Source: Candidatus Falkowbacteria bacterium CG02_land_8_20_14_3_00_36_14 (GTDB lineage: Bacteria; Patescibacteriota; Patescibacteriia; Patescibacteriales; UM-FILTER-36-11). From it: 22,179 nt of DNA. Below the pieces are notes generated by a model. It was given only the letters and a program-made list of their open reading frames with translations, did not search any database and was not told the origin of the DNA. This document shows, in pieces, positions 1-7,529 of the stretch. Position 1 is the stretch's first letter; the number at the start of each line of letters is the position of its first letter. A program made the translations under genes and the position numbers. The stretch lies in the NCBI GenBank assembly GCA_002781265.1, contig PETS01000069.1, positions 1 through 22,179 of the forward strand. The letters are read 5' to 3'.

Positions 1-214
1 TGAAACCCTGGCTTTGGTACCAGCGGGATGGGGAATAATTAGAAGGGTTGGCAATCACCCTGACGCCGATGGCGTCCGGCGATTTGGCCGAAGCCGGAGG
101 CGGACCGGGACGGAAGTGGATGGAGAAAAACAGCCAGCCGAAAACCAGTGCCAAAAATACCAGTATGGCAATAGAAAACAGAGTGAAGTAGGAAAAAAAT
201 AATTTGTTAGGCAT
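1..214 (-). CDS. N-terminal part of a membrane-anchored protein of unknown function (cut by window edge)
   Basis: An open minus-strand frame starts at ATG 214 and runs off the left edge, giving 71 residues. Residues 1-10 are polar to aromatic, and a hydrophobic segment at about 12-32 (core AILVFLALVFGWLFF) looks like an uncleaved signal anchor. A Pro-rich linker (RPGPPP) and a domain start containing IGVRVIANPSNYSPSRWY follow. The last motif resembles, from memory, the start of an uncharacterised extracytoplasmic domain common in Patescibacteria; I cannot name it. The gene lies 62 bases downstream of gpmI and could be co-transcribed with it. Base composition is richer in GC than the neighbours. 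The opposite-strand frame here is its shadow. Confidence 0.65.
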   Translation of the reverse strand, partial: MPNKLFFSYFTLFSIAILVFLALVFGWLFFSIHFRPGPPPASAKSPDAIGVRVIANPSNYSPSRWYQSQGF

Positions 215-276
215 GGGTATTCTTTTATTTGTTTTATAGTACATAAATTTTATTTATAAAATTTGTCTAATATTTG

Positions 277-1884
277 TCAAATTAATGGCCTGCCAGTCAT
301 ATCAAGCGGTTTTTCCAAACCCATAATTTTTAATATGGTAGGAGCAACATCCGATAATATCCCTTGGGGTTGGGTCAAGCTTAAATCGCCGCTGGAAGCG
401 TTAAAACCGCCAAAATTACGGCCTTCAAATTGATTGCTAATTACTATAAACGGAACCGGATTAGAAGAATGCTCTTTATCAATAGTGCCTGTTTGCATAT
501 TAAACACCACTTCCGCGTTGCCATGGTCAGCGGTAATTATTAAACAGCCGTCTTTATCTAAAACTTTCTTCAGAATTTTAGCCATACATTTATCAATTAT
601 TCCCACCGCTTTAATAGTGGCCGGTAAATTCCCGGTATGGCCCACCATATCCGCGTTGGCGTAATTTACTAAAATAAAATCATATTTATCCGCTTCAATC
701 TCTTCAATTAATTTATTGGTTAATTTTAATGATGACATCTCCGGGCATAAATCATAACTATTAACGCGCGGCGATGGTATTAATTCGTGAGTCTCCCCTT
801 CAAAAATATCTTCGTTTCCGCCGTTAAAAAAATAAGTTACATGCGCGTATTTCTCTGTTTCCGCTATCCTTAGCTGCTTTAAACCGGCCCGGGAAATTAT
901 TTCACCCAGCGTATTCTTTATTACTTCGGGCAGAAAGGCCACCTCAACCGGCAAATTTTCGCCATAATCCGAAAAACAGACAAACAATAAATTTTTTATT
1001 TGCTGGCCACGGTCAAATTTGTCAAAACTGGGCAAGACAAAAGATCTGGTTATCTGCCTGGCTCTATCCGACCTAAAATTAAAAAATATTACCGCGTCAT
1101 TATCATTAATAATATTGACTTTATTAATTTTTTTTATTTTTTCCATTACAATCGGAGCAAATTCTTCATCATAAATTTTTTTAGCATAACTGTTCTCAAT
1201 CGCTTTCACGGGATCAATGCCTATCAGTCCTTGGCCTAAGGCAATAGTCTTGTAAGCTTTGGCAATTCTATCCCAATGATTATCTCTGTCCATAGCGTAA
1301 AAACGCCCGGAGATAGTGGCAATTTCACCTGTTTTATACTCAGCAATAAAACGTTCTATATCTTTAATAAAATTAAGGCCGCTGTTATACGGCGTATCTC
1401 GGCCATCTAATATGGCATGGATATATACTTGTTTGATATTATATTCTTTGGCTAGGGCAATTAAGGCCTGCAAATGGTCAATGGAAGCATGGACGCCTCC
1501 ATTGGAAGTTAACCCTAATAAGTGCAGGCACGATTTATTTTTTTTAACATGATTAATCGCTTTAAGCAGAGCTTTGTTTTTATAAAAGCTATTATCACTA
1601 ATCGCCTTATTGATTCTCGGCAAATCCTGATAATGGATCCTCCCTAGCCCTAAATTAAGATGGCCGACCTCGCTGTTGCCCGACTCTCCCCAGGGGAGGC
1701 CAACCGCCTCGCCCGAAGCCCTGATTGTCATAGAAGGATATTTTTTTAATAATTCATTCATGGTTGGAGTATCGGCTTGACTGATGGCATTGCCGCTATA
1801 AGGCTGAGCTATCCCCCAGCCGTCTAAAACCACTAAAATAACCGGCTTCGGCCTTTTTAATTTTTTCGTAGAATTGCTGTTCAT
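277..1884 (-). CDS. gpmI: 2,3-bisphosphoglycerate-independent phosphoglycerate mutase
   Basis: Interconverts 3- and 2-phosphoglycerate in the cytosol with a two-metal phosphoserine mechanism (iPGM, alkaline phosphatase superfamily). The 535 residues are slightly longer than the usual 510-515. Visible signatures are VLDGWG with metal-binding Asp21, GESGNSEVGH with the catalytic Ser71, LDGRDTPYNSG, GRFYAMDRDNHWDR, NFRSDRARQ, VNYANADMVGHTGN and ITADHGNAEVV, followed by KEHSSNPVPF, so all of the metal and phosphoserine motifs are present. It ends in MTGRPLI, the normal family C-terminus, at a UGA stop, the only UGA used as a terminator among the intact genes here. It lies 128 bases downstream of eno in the order pgk-eno-gpmI, with an AT-only intergenic region between them. 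A TATAAT at 1902-1907 could be a weak internal promoter. Confidence 0.97.
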   Translation of the reverse strand: MNSNSTKKLKRPKPVILVVLDGWGIAQPYSGNAISQADTPTMNELLKKYPSMTIRASGEAVGLPWGESGNSEVGHLNLGLGRIHYQDLPRINKAISDNSFYKNKALLKAINHVKKNKSCLHLLGLTSNGGVHASIDHLQALIALAKEYNIKQVYIHAILDGRDTPYNSGLNFIKDIERFIAEYKTGEIATISGRFYAMDRDNHWDRIAKAYKTIALGQGLIGIDPVKAIENSYAKKIYDEEFAPIVMEKIKKINKVNIINDNDAVIFFNFRSDRARQITRSFVLPSFDKFDRGQQIKNLLFVCFSDYGENLPVEVAFLPEVIKNTLGEIISRAGLKQLRIAETEKYAHVTYFFNGGNEDIFEGETHELIPSPRVNSYDLCPEMSSLKLTNKLIEEIEADKYDFILVNYANADMVGHTGNLPATIKAVGIIDKCMAKILKKVLDKDGCLIITADHGNAEVVFNMQTGTIDKEHSSNPVPFIVISNQFEGRNFGGFNASSGDLSLTQPQGILSDVAPTILKIMGLEKPLDMTGRPLI

Positions 1885-2012
1885 GTTAACAGAGTAATAT
1901 AATTATAATAAATTTTCGCTTTTTGTTTATAAAAAAATAAAACAATTATATAAATATAATTAGCTTGTTATTTTGTAAAATTTACTTAATTCTATTTTAA
2001 AATAATTGTCAA

Positions 2013-3269
2013 TTATAATTCCGCTTCTATTTCCATCAACCGATTGTATTTGGATAATCTTTCCCCCCGGGAAAGCGAACCTGACTTAATAAAATCCGCT
2101 CCGACCGCCACGGCTAAATCAGCTATATAATTATCGCAAGTTTCCCCGCTTCTATGCGATACCATTGTTTTATAATTATGCCTTTGCGCCAATTTAACGC
2201 AGGCGATTGTTTCGGTTAAAGTGCCGACCTGATTAGGCTTGATAAGAATGGCATTAGCGACTTTTTCTTTAAATCCTTTGCGCAAACGATCTATATTAGT
2301 TACGAATAAATCATCTCCAACCAGAAGCATATCTTTCCCCAGTTCTTCGGTTAATTCACGCCAGCCTTCCCAATCGTCTTCAGCTAAACCGTCTTCAATG
2401 GAAATAATCGGAAATTTTCTGAACCATTCATAATAAAGACCGATTAAATTGCTCTTTCGGTAGCTGGATTGGTCTAATTTAAAAATATATTCTCCGGTAG
2501 ATCTGTCATATAATTCAGATGAGCCGACATCAATACAAATGCCGATATCATTTCCCGGCGCGTATCCGGCCCTGATAATAGCCGCTATTATCAATTCAAT
2601 GGCTTGAATGCTGGACACAATATCAGGAGCGTAGCCCCCTTCGCTGCCGACATCAGTATCATAATTTGACTCTTTTAATACATAACTCAATTCATGAAAA
2701 ATTTCCGAGCCCATGCGCAATTTTTCAGAAAAACTTATTTTCTTTAAAGGCATAATCATAAATTCCTGAAAATCCAAAGTGGTATCAGCGTGCTTGCCGC
2801 CATTAAAAATATTAAACGATGGCGTAGGCAATTTGAATTTATTGATTGGAAATTTATAAGTTTGGGAAATATATTTGTAAAGCTCCAAATTTTTTGCCAA
2901 AGCGCCGGCGCGGGAACATGCTAGTGAAACTGATAATATTGAATTGGCTCCAAGCTTCTTTTTATTTTTAGTGCCATCGAGCTTAATCATTAAATCATCA
3001 ATTTTTTCCTGCATAGTGATATCTACCCCATTAAGTTTGGGAAAAATTTTAGTATGAATATTATTAATTGCTTTTAACATTCCCATGCCTCTGTATCTTT
3101 TTTTGTCGCCATCGCGCAATTCATAAGCTTCATGAATGCCGGTAGAAGTGCCGGCGGGAACGCTAGCTACGGCGCTCAAGCCATTGCCTAAAATAATTTT
3201 AGTTTCAATAGTTGGATTTCCCCGCGCATCTAATATTTCCCGAGCTTTGATTTGTTTTATATTTGCCAT
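2013..3269 (-). CDS. eno: Enolase (phosphopyruvate hydratase)
   Basis: Converts 2-phosphoglycerate to phosphoenolpyruvate. The 418 residues are a little shorter than the typical 425-435. Family motifs run in order: ARGNPTIET, the mobile loop AGTSTGIHEA (about 39-48), DFQEFMIMP, VGSEGGYAPD, ISIEDGLAEDDWEGW, LLVGDDLFVTN, LIKPNQVGTLTET, MVSHRSGET and IKSGSLSRGERLSKYNRL. The Mg-binding acids and the catalytic Lys in LIKPNQ are therefore visible. Several positions differ from textbook enolase: AGTSTG instead of SGASTG, GETCDN where GETEDT or GETEDN is usual, and FNIFNGG for FNIINGG. These look like lineage divergence, not loss of function. The start ATG at 3269 gives MANIKQIKAREILDARGNP, a normal enolase N-terminus. 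It is 75 bases after pgk and probably in one operon with it. Confidence 0.96.
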   Translation of the reverse strand: MANIKQIKAREILDARGNPTIETKIILGNGLSAVASVPAGTSTGIHEAYELRDGDKKRYRGMGMLKAINNIHTKIFPKLNGVDITMQEKIDDLMIKLDGTKNKKKLGANSILSVSLACSRAGALAKNLELYKYISQTYKFPINKFKLPTPSFNIFNGGKHADTTLDFQEFMIMPLKKISFSEKLRMGSEIFHELSYVLKESNYDTDVGSEGGYAPDIVSSIQAIELIIAAIIRAGYAPGNDIGICIDVGSSELYDRSTGEYIFKLDQSSYRKSNLIGLYYEWFRKFPIISIEDGLAEDDWEGWRELTEELGKDMLLVGDDLFVTNIDRLRKGFKEKVANAILIKPNQVGTLTETIACVKLAQRHNYKTMVSHRSGETCDNYIADLAVAVGADFIKSGSLSRGERLSKYNRLMEIEAEL

Positions 3270-3344
3270 AATTATCTTAATTAAATTATGAATTGAGATG
3301 ATAGTAAAATTACTTTTATTTCAACCATCTCTGCAATTATCTCA

Positions 3345-4556
3345 TTATCTTTTTACAATTCCTTTTAATCCTGGCATTTTATTTCCGCTTAAAAAAGCTA
3401 TCATGGCTCCGCCTCCAGTTGATGCCCAATCTACATATTCAAGCATTTTTGTCATTTTTAAGGCCTCAAGAGTTTCTCCTCCGCCGACTACTCCGAAAGC
3501 TTTGCCCGAAGAACGAGACGCAATTACTTGGCCTAAAAACAATGTGCCGTACTTAAAAGAATTATCTTCAAACTTGCCCATGGGGCCGTTCCAAATAATA
3601 GTATTGGCTTTTTTAATAAACTTGGCATAAAATTTAATTGTTCTTGGCCCAATATCTAAAATTATATCATTTTTATTTATATGGTTAATACTTTTTACCG
3701 TTGAGACGCTGTCCAGCCCTGTTTTAACCACGGCATCTATGGGCAAAAGAATTTTTTTGCGGGTGTAATAATTATGAAAATCAGCAATGCTTCTGGCCAG
3801 CTTAATATCTTTTTTATCAACCAGCGACTGTCCGATTTCATAATTTAAGGCAAATAAAAAATTATTTGCCATCGCTCCGCCAATTAATATATGATCCGCT
3901 TTCGCGCTCAGTTTTTTTATAAATTGCAATTTTGTCGCCATTTTTAAGCCGCCGATTAAAATTAGCAAAGGTTTTTTAGGATGCAATATTTTATTAAGAT
4001 TGGTTACCTCGGCCTCTATTAATAATCCGGCATAGGCCGGAAGATATTTTTTTATGGCGCAAACTGAAGCATGGGCCCGATGGCTGACGCCGAATGCATT
4101 ATTAACGTAAATATCAGCCAAGCGGGATAATCGCCGAGCAAATAATTTATTATTATCCTCTTCGCCTTTATGGAAGCGTAAATTTTCTAATAATAAAATA
4201 TCTCCTTCTTTCATTTCGTGGATTTTTGACTCTACCGCAAAACCGGTTGCATCGCTGGCAAAATCAACTTGCCTGCCCAATATATCGCTTAATCTTTTAG
4301 CCAAAGGGAAAGTAGAATATTTTTCCAATAATTCTTCTTTAGACAATTTATTGATTTCCAATAATGGGCGGCCTAAATGAGTGCCGATAATAATTCGGCA
4401 TTTATGGCGCAGTAAAAAACGGATTGTCGGTAAACTGGCTACTATTTTAAAATCATCTTTAATTTTTCCGTCTTTTATCGGGACGTTAAAATCAGCTCTG
4501 ACAAAAACTCTTTTACCCCTTATTTTTTTCGCATCCCTAATGGTTATTATTTTCAT
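3345..4556 (-). CDS. pgk: Phosphoglycerate kinase
   Basis: Transfers phosphate from 1,3-bisphosphoglycerate to ADP. At 403 residues it has the usual length. The N-domain shows VFVRADFNVPIKDG, the substrate loop THLGRP, LLLENLRFHKGEEDN and FGVSHRAHAS; the C-domain nucleotide site shows IIWNGPMGKFED, FGVVGGGET and ASTGGGAMIAFLSG. Deviations from the usual consensus are VNNAFG for VNDAFG, GGLKMATKL for GGAKVSTKI, and VGGGET for VGGGDT. The start ATG 4556 follows an extended -10 box (4583-4591), so this is probably the first gene of a pgk-eno-gpmI transcript. No glyceraldehyde-3-phosphate dehydrogenase or pyruvate kinase gene is in the window. Confidence 0.96.
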   Translation of the reverse strand: MKIITIRDAKKIRGKRVFVRADFNVPIKDGKIKDDFKIVASLPTIRFLLRHKCRIIIGTHLGRPLLEINKLSKEELLEKYSTFPLAKRLSDILGRQVDFASDATGFAVESKIHEMKEGDILLLENLRFHKGEEDNNKLFARRLSRLADIYVNNAFGVSHRAHASVCAIKKYLPAYAGLLIEAEVTNLNKILHPKKPLLILIGGLKMATKLQFIKKLSAKADHILIGGAMANNFLFALNYEIGQSLVDKKDIKLARSIADFHNYYTRKKILLPIDAVVKTGLDSVSTVKSINHINKNDIILDIGPRTIKFYAKFIKKANTIIWNGPMGKFEDNSFKYGTLFLGQVIASRSSGKAFGVVGGGETLEALKMTKMLEYVDWASTGGGAMIAFLSGNKMPGLKGIVKR

Positions 4557-4582
4557 TTTTTTTATTACATCTTATAATATAT

Positions 4583-4591
4583 ATTATAACA
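4583..4591 (-). promoter_or_regulatory. Extended -10 promoter element for pgk-eno-gpmI
   Basis: The minus strand reads TGTTATAAT, a perfect TGn-TATAAT extended -10 box, 26 bases before the pgk ATG. The matching -35 position is only a weak TTTTAT, as expected for extended -10 promoters. The same TGn-TATAAT form recurs upstream of three other genes in the window. Confidence 0.5.
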
Positions 4592-4675
4592 TAATTTAAT
4601 TTAAAATAAAAACCTCCAATTTATTATCAATTGCAGGCAGTAAAATTAAAAAAAATTATGGCGGACAAACTTTGT

Positions 4676-4895
4676 CAGAACACCCCCGCCAAAGGCGGTG
4701 GCTTGATGAGTGGGGTCGCCTAAAAGGCGATCCTTTCCCGTCGTTCTTGTTTAATTTGTTAATTAACTTTGTTTTTTCTTAAAACTTTCCGTCGCTGTCA
4801 TTGTCGTTTTGTTCCCGAATGTATTTCTTGATTATTTCTTCATCGAATCCGACCGTTGATACTGCGTAACCCCTCTGTCCGAAAACTACACTTTA
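4676..4895 (-). mobile_element. Remnant of an IS200-type insertion sequence (3' end)
   Basis: Downstream of the transposase stop on the minus strand there are two hairpins: TCGCCT/AGGCGA at 4716-4730, and one with a CCGCC/GGCGG core at 4683-4701. This resembles the subterminal palindromes at the right end of IS200/IS605 elements, which TnpA recognises as single-stranded DNA. Only the C-terminal part of the transposase remains, so the element cannot move by itself. The left end is not recognisable; it is replaced by the palindromic repeat at 4875-4997. The outer limit near 4676 is an estimate. Confidence 0.5.
4779..4895 (-). pseudogene. tnpA: IS200-family transposase TnpA, C-terminal fragment
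   Basis: A minus-strand frame ending in UAA at 4779-4781 reads FGQRGYAVSTVGFDEEIIKK and then YIREQNDNDSDGKF. The pattern RGY-x-VSTVG followed by a helix ending in I-x-x-Q is the C-terminus of REP/IS200-type Y1 transposases. The catalytic HUH motif and Tyr are missing, because the frame meets a UAA at 4893-4895 inside the neighbouring palindromic element. About 35 codons remain of a protein usually 140-200 residues long. Identification rests on this short motif. Confidence 0.6.
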
Positions 4896-4997
4896 CTGTC
4901 ATTCCTGTGAAAGCGGGAATCCATAATTTGTCTGATATTAAACCTTTCTGGATTCCCGATCGAGTCGGGAATGACAAAAAAAATAGTTTTCGGACAG
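4875..4997. repeat. 123-bp nested palindromic element (MITE-like)
   Basis: The ends are a perfect 14-bp inverted repeat, CTGTCCGAAAACTA at 4875-4888 and its complement at 4984-4997. Inside lie two further hairpins facing each other: one begins TGTCATTCC and ends GGAATCCA (4897-4923), and the other runs from TGGATTCCCGA to TCGGGAATGACA (4949-4976). The inner units are the 'GTCATTCCCG...CGGGAATCC' type of repeat widespread in bacterial intergenic DNA. The whole unit can fold as a long cruciform. It abuts the transposase remnant, whose last codons overlap the left arm. Confidence 0.75.
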
Positions 4998-5021
4998 TCT
5001 GGGATTACCTAATGGTAAAAG

Positions 5022-6206
5022 TTATTTAACTATCAACTTGCCTAAAATTACTTCAGTCTCTTTTTCTTGATTATTGCGCATATAGGTAATTTTAATTTTC
5101 TCGCCTTCTAAATAATTTTGCATAATATCAGCTAAATTATTGTCTTTATTTATTTCAATATTATTAACATAAGTTATTATATCATCTTCTTTTAAACCGG
5201 CTGTTCGGGCCGGGCTATTTTTAACAACCGCTATGCCGTTTTTATCTTTATATATTAATGCGCCTTTATTGGCATAATTATTTTCTGTATTATTTTCTTT
5301 GGCATTAATTAATTGGGATAAATCAATATAATTAATCCCCAAGCTGGCTCGCCTGATTTCTTTATATTTTAATAAGCTGTTAATAGCTGAAGTAAAATTA
5401 GTCATAGAATCAACCTCCCCCAATTCATTGACCAAGCCGATAATATTTCCCGATATGCCAAATAGCACCGAAGAATTAAATTCCTTGCCTAAAACATTCG
5501 CTAAATTAATCTTTCTTAAAATTAAATCGCTATTACTGACAATATTTTCTTCGTTTAAATGGGAATTAATTATTGAAGTTAAATAGGCTTGGCTTTTCCA
5601 ATTAACCGCGATCGCCAACTGCCCATTTTTTGTTTCATCTAAAGCGCCAAAAACTTTAATCGGCAAATCTTTGGCATTAATATGCAAAAAATAAACTTTA
5701 GTCAGACCATCATTAATTATTTTATCAATTGAGTTAATTTTTCCATCTCCTGTTATTATTACATATTTATTCAAATCCGCAATATTAAAGCCGGTTAAAA
5801 TCCAACCATCGCTGGTAATAATTATGCCTTCGGCTATTGGCTTCTTTAAGTCATAATAATTATTTAAATTAAATTTATTATCGCTTACGGCGGAGCTTGG
5901 ATTTGTAAAATTCTTTTTTTCATAAATCCCCACCAAGCTGCTTTTAGCCGTGTTGATAGTTTCAATAACTTTATCATTTTGCTCTACAATCACTTTTTTA
6001 GCTTCTCTGATAACTAAGCTTGAATTGCCATAATAACCGCTGGATAAATCTATCTCACTATTGAATGAGGGATTGTAAATATCCGGCCAAAAATAATTTT
6101 TCAATATTAAATCTCCGGCCATTCCTCCGGCCAAACTAAAAAATATTATCATAATAATAAATAGCGGTTTAATCCTATTTAATTTATCTTTTATTTTAAA
6201 CGGCAT
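5022..6206 (-). CDS. Membrane-anchored HtrA-like protein with PDZ domain, protease site apparently lost
   Basis: The 394 residues comprise an N-terminal anchor (about 13-33), a linker, a trypsin-like HtrA fold (about 80-280) and a C-terminal PDZ domain (about 289-390, with GIAVVKNSPARTAGLKEDDI and YVNNIEI). The HtrA fold is recognisable from IAEGIIITSDGWILTGFNIA (124-143), which matches the G-x-G-x-I-I-x-x-DG-x-ILTN-x-HV block of DegP/DegS-type proteases, but His is absent. The Asp position (T-D-L-A-V in family members) reads LTKVYFLHI. The serine loop GNSGGPL is replaced by FNSSVLF (243-249). At least two triad residues and the oxyanion glycines are gone, so I infer a non-proteolytic PDZ scaffold or sensor outside the membrane. 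It is last in a same-strand block with three other envelope proteins. Confidence 0.8.
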   Translation of the reverse strand: MPFKIKDKLNRIKPLFIIMIIFFSLAGGMAGDLILKNYFWPDIYNPSFNSEIDLSSGYYGNSSLVIREAKKVIVEQNDKVIETINTAKSSLVGIYEKKNFTNPSSAVSDNKFNLNNYYDLKKPIAEGIIITSDGWILTGFNIADLNKYVIITGDGKINSIDKIINDGLTKVYFLHINAKDLPIKVFGALDETKNGQLAIAVNWKSQAYLTSIINSHLNEENIVSNSDLILRKINLANVLGKEFNSSVLFGISGNIIGLVNELGEVDSMTNFTSAINSLLKYKEIRRASLGINYIDLSQLINAKENNTENNYANKGALIYKDKNGIAVVKNSPARTAGLKEDDIITYVNNIEINKDNNLADIMQNYLEGEKIKITYMRNNQEKETEVILGKLIVK

Positions 6207-6268
6207 AATAAATTTACTTATATATTCTAATTATTTTTTATATTTTATTTTTTGCTTTTAAATTTAAG

Positions 6269-7030
6269 CTATATCCATCTGGCCGTGGCAATAATTAAAA
6301 AAATTATTATCAACCCGAATATCGCATATAATCTTACTATTCTTTTATTTAAACTATTAATAAAAAAAAGCCTTAATAACCTTACTAATACATAATAGCA
6401 GACTGTCAAAGCTAATCCAGAAATATTATAATTGAAAGGCAAATAAAAAATACTCCAGGCCAATTCTACCAGTACCAGGCAGCTAATTAATATATATATT
6501 ATGCCTTTATTTAAGGCAATTTTATCAATTGCCAAAATTTGGTAAAATATTAAGGCCGTAATAAAAAAAATAACAAATATTAGAGGCCAGATCGGCAAAT
6601 ACAAAAATGACTGGAAGGCATAAATAGCGGAAGCCGTATAAAAAAATGTTAAAAAAATTCCATAGGTAAATATATTATTAAAAATATATTCTTCATACAA
6701 AACAGGCATAATCAAATAGTAATATAAATATTTTAAATAATAATATATAAAAATAGCATCAAGGATGAATATAATCTGGATAGTATTATGGCTACTTAAT
6801 ATAGACGTATAGGCAATCGAACTAATAAGCAATAAAATTGGTAAAATTATAAAAGACCACTGAGAACTAATCGACTGGCTGGTATTAATAAACCGCCAAT
6901 AAGCAATAATAATTAACAAGCAGGCTAAAACCAAAACGGCATAAATCATTGATGGCCAAAATAATAAAATTTCAAGTAAAATCAATATAAATATCGGCGC
7001 TATTAATATTAAAAGGCGGTTATAAGGCAT
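6269..7030 (-). CDS. Polytopic membrane protein of unknown function
   Basis: 253 residues, almost entirely hydrophobic, with about eight or nine predicted membrane spans and very short loops. I do not recognise the family. The only distinctive stretch is ELAWSIFYLPFNYNISGL, which precedes the last two spans and looks like a conserved signature. I chose the ATG at 7030 (MPYNRLL), 11 bases after the stop of the upstream gene; a TTG at 7057 would extend the protein by nine residues into the upstream gene but has no ribosome-binding site. It ends in UAG. Tight packing with the single-pass gene at 7042-7482 suggests translational coupling and perhaps a shared complex; no substrate or enzymatic motif is visible. 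Confidence 0.75.
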   Translation of the reverse strand: MPYNRLLILIAPIFILILLEILLFWPSMIYAVLVLACLLIIIAYWRFINTSQSISSQWSFIILPILLLISSIAYTSILSSHNTIQIIFILDAIFIYYYLKYLYYYLIMPVLYEEYIFNNIFTYGIFLTFFYTASAIYAFQSFLYLPIWPLIFVIFFITALIFYQILAIDKIALNKGIIYILISCLVLVELAWSIFYLPFNYNISGLALTVCYYVLVRLLRLFFINSLNKRIVRLYAIFGLIIIFLIIATARWI

Positions 7031-7041
7031 AATAATTGCTA

Positions 7042-7482
7042 TTAGCTGGCTAGCCAAGTATAATTTTCCTTGATTTTATTGATGAGCTCCTGGCTGGATA
7101 ATTTATCCTCATTATTATTTGTCTGCAAATATTTTTCCATCATCGTTACTGCTAAAACAAATTTAATATGCAGATCTTTATATTCGCCCGGCACTTTTAA
7201 GCTCAAAAGTTGCTCTTTGGTTTGGTTTAACTGCTGCTCTGTCAAATCCGGACTTTTAATTAAATGATTATAATTGTAAAAAATCAACCTGGCCTCGGAG
7301 CGATAAGCTAATTTAAGTTGCTCGGTGAAAATATTGCTATTTCCCGAATCGGAAATTTCTGCCTGGTTGGCAATATCGGCTTTATTTATATCTACCCGCG
7401 TAATAGTGGCAAATAAATAAAAAATAAATCCTGTAATAATTATAATAAAAAATATTAATATAAATTTATCTTTATTTGACAT
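7042..7482 (-). CDS. Single-pass membrane protein with helical extracytoplasmic domain, unknown function
   Basis: 146 residues. A short Lys-rich N-terminus (MSNKDK) precedes a membrane span (about 7-26, FILIFFIIIITGFIFYLFA), then a soluble, mostly helical domain follows. The stretch LLSLKVPGEYKDLHIKFVLA (about 92-111) resembles a conserved block I recall from patescibacterial hypothetical proteins, but no function is known to me. No cysteine or obvious catalytic motif is visible. It lies between the beta-propeller lipoprotein gene (47 bases upstream in transcription) and the polytopic gene (11 bases downstream), so the three probably form one transcript. No clear Shine-Dalgarno sequence precedes the ATG. 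Confidence 0.75.
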   Translation of the reverse strand: MSNKDKFILIFFIIIITGFIFYLFATITRVDINKADIANQAEISDSGNSNIFTEQLKLAYRSEARLIFYNYNHLIKSPDLTEQQLNQTKEQLLSLKVPGEYKDLHIKFVLAVTMMEKYLQTNNNEDKLSSQELINKIKENYTWLAS

Positions 7483-7529
7483 ATTATTTAATGATATTTA
7501 TGGGAGTGAATCTATAAAATCAAGAATCT

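Noticed and set aside
14..202. Plus-strand frame of 62 codons at the left edge
   Set aside because: The minus strand here encodes a signal-anchor and a plausible domain start from ATG 214; the plus-strand product is Arg-rich and has no ribosome-binding site.
3298..3630. Plus-strand frame of 110 codons over the pgk 3' end
   Set aside because: It is antisense to a well-conserved pgk coding region and has no start signal.
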